DNA from: a virus
Virus record (IMG/VR): IMGVR_UViG_3300025695_000823
Coordinates: 1 to 20,974 of that record
Reading direction: 5' to 3' (one strand)
DNA length: 20,974 nt
The notes below the pieces were generated by a model. It did not search any database. It was not told where the DNA came from and saw only the letters and a list, made by a program, of their open reading frames with translations. The first letter of the stretch is position 1; every line of letters starts with the position of its first letter. Made by a program: the position numbers and the translations under genes. Shown piece by piece: positions 20,887 to 20,974 of this stretch.

Positions 20887-20974
20887 TACATGGTAATATG
20901 AGAACATATGCGAATGGTCGTAAGAAGAAGTATAACGCCTGGGGCACAACTAAGAAACCACAAGTTGAGTTCAC
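20883..20974 (+). CDS. Partial gene running off the window end
   Basis: The frame begins with ATG at 20883, overlapping the hydrolase stop as ATGA, with GGGAGAG about five bases upstream. It stays open for 30 codons to the window edge. The visible part is basic and glycine/lysine-rich (TYANGRKKKYNAWGTTKK). It has no signal peptide and no recognisable domain. It is probably the third gene of the transcript starting near 20042. Confidence 0.6.
   Translation, partial: MIHGNMRTYANGRKKKYNAWGTTKKPQVEF

Noticed and set aside
1-20974. tRNA genes, CRISPR arrays, insertion sequences, homing endonuclease or integrase genes
   Set aside because: No cloverleaf-like segments, regularly spaced repeats, terminal inverted repeats with transposase, or endonuclease motifs were found; the strand is filled with overlapping + strand genes.

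Overview
The window looks like part of the genome of a T4-type myovirus, probably one infecting a marine or other aquatic Gram-negative bacterium. The core is clearly T4-like: a family B DNA polymerase (gp43), a UvsX recombinase with the phage-type Walker A loop, a gp41-type replicative helicase, a DsbA-like late-transcription DNA-binding protein, a perfect T4 late promoter (TATAAATA) and an Hsp20 gene of the kind common in marine T4-like phages. Every gene is on the + strand. Most neighbours overlap or abut (TAATG, TAGTG, ATGA junctions), and almost no DNA is unused. No tRNA, CRISPR, IS element or attachment site was seen.

Layout. (1) 1-661: Hsp20 and a hidden 35-residue membrane peptide, closed by a UUCG-loop terminator. 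(2) 675-2323: two glycosyltransferases, one DxD type and one GT25-like. (3) 2320-10485: replication and recombination, starting at a consensus sigma70-type promoter: gp43, a primase-like protein with its own promoter, then a UDP-sugar epimerase and a UDP-glucose dehydrogenase inserted before UvsX, a small conserved protein and the gp41 helicase. (4) 10482-13638: small metabolic and regulatory genes: ThyX, MazE/AbrB-like and Sm-like small proteins, a DUF2061 membrane protein, a 2OG-oxygenase-like protein, glutaredoxin, DsbA-like, a MazG-like protein and a hidden 47-residue membrane peptide. (5) 13638-15853: two tandem SGNH-hydrolase-like genes, the first split by a -1 frameshift, and a glycosyltransferase paralogous to the one at 675. 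(6) 15939-20028: a late operon with one TATAAATA promoter and one strong terminator. It encodes five consecutive exported proteins, each with an even number of cysteines after its signal peptide, then a membrane-anchored coiled-coil protein and a beta-rich virion-type protein. (7) 20007-20974: a sigma70 promoter interleaved with that terminator drives a small unknown gene, a SleB-type cell-wall hydrolase with a signal peptide, and a gene cut by the window end.

How the genes work together. Regions 3 and 4 supply replication, recombination and dTMP or redox support. Regions 2, 3 and 5 contain a near-complete sugar module (UDP-Glc to UDP-GlcA to a 4-epimer, three glycosyltransferases, two putative esterases) that could decorate virions, the host surface or, less likely, DNA. 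Region 6 is the best candidate for an undescribed system: a late, disulfide-rich set of exported proteins, two of which resemble a pilin/chaperone pair. One of its gene junctions encodes a C-terminal membrane tail in one frame and a signal peptide in another. All functional statements rest on motif recognition by eye; no database search was possible.
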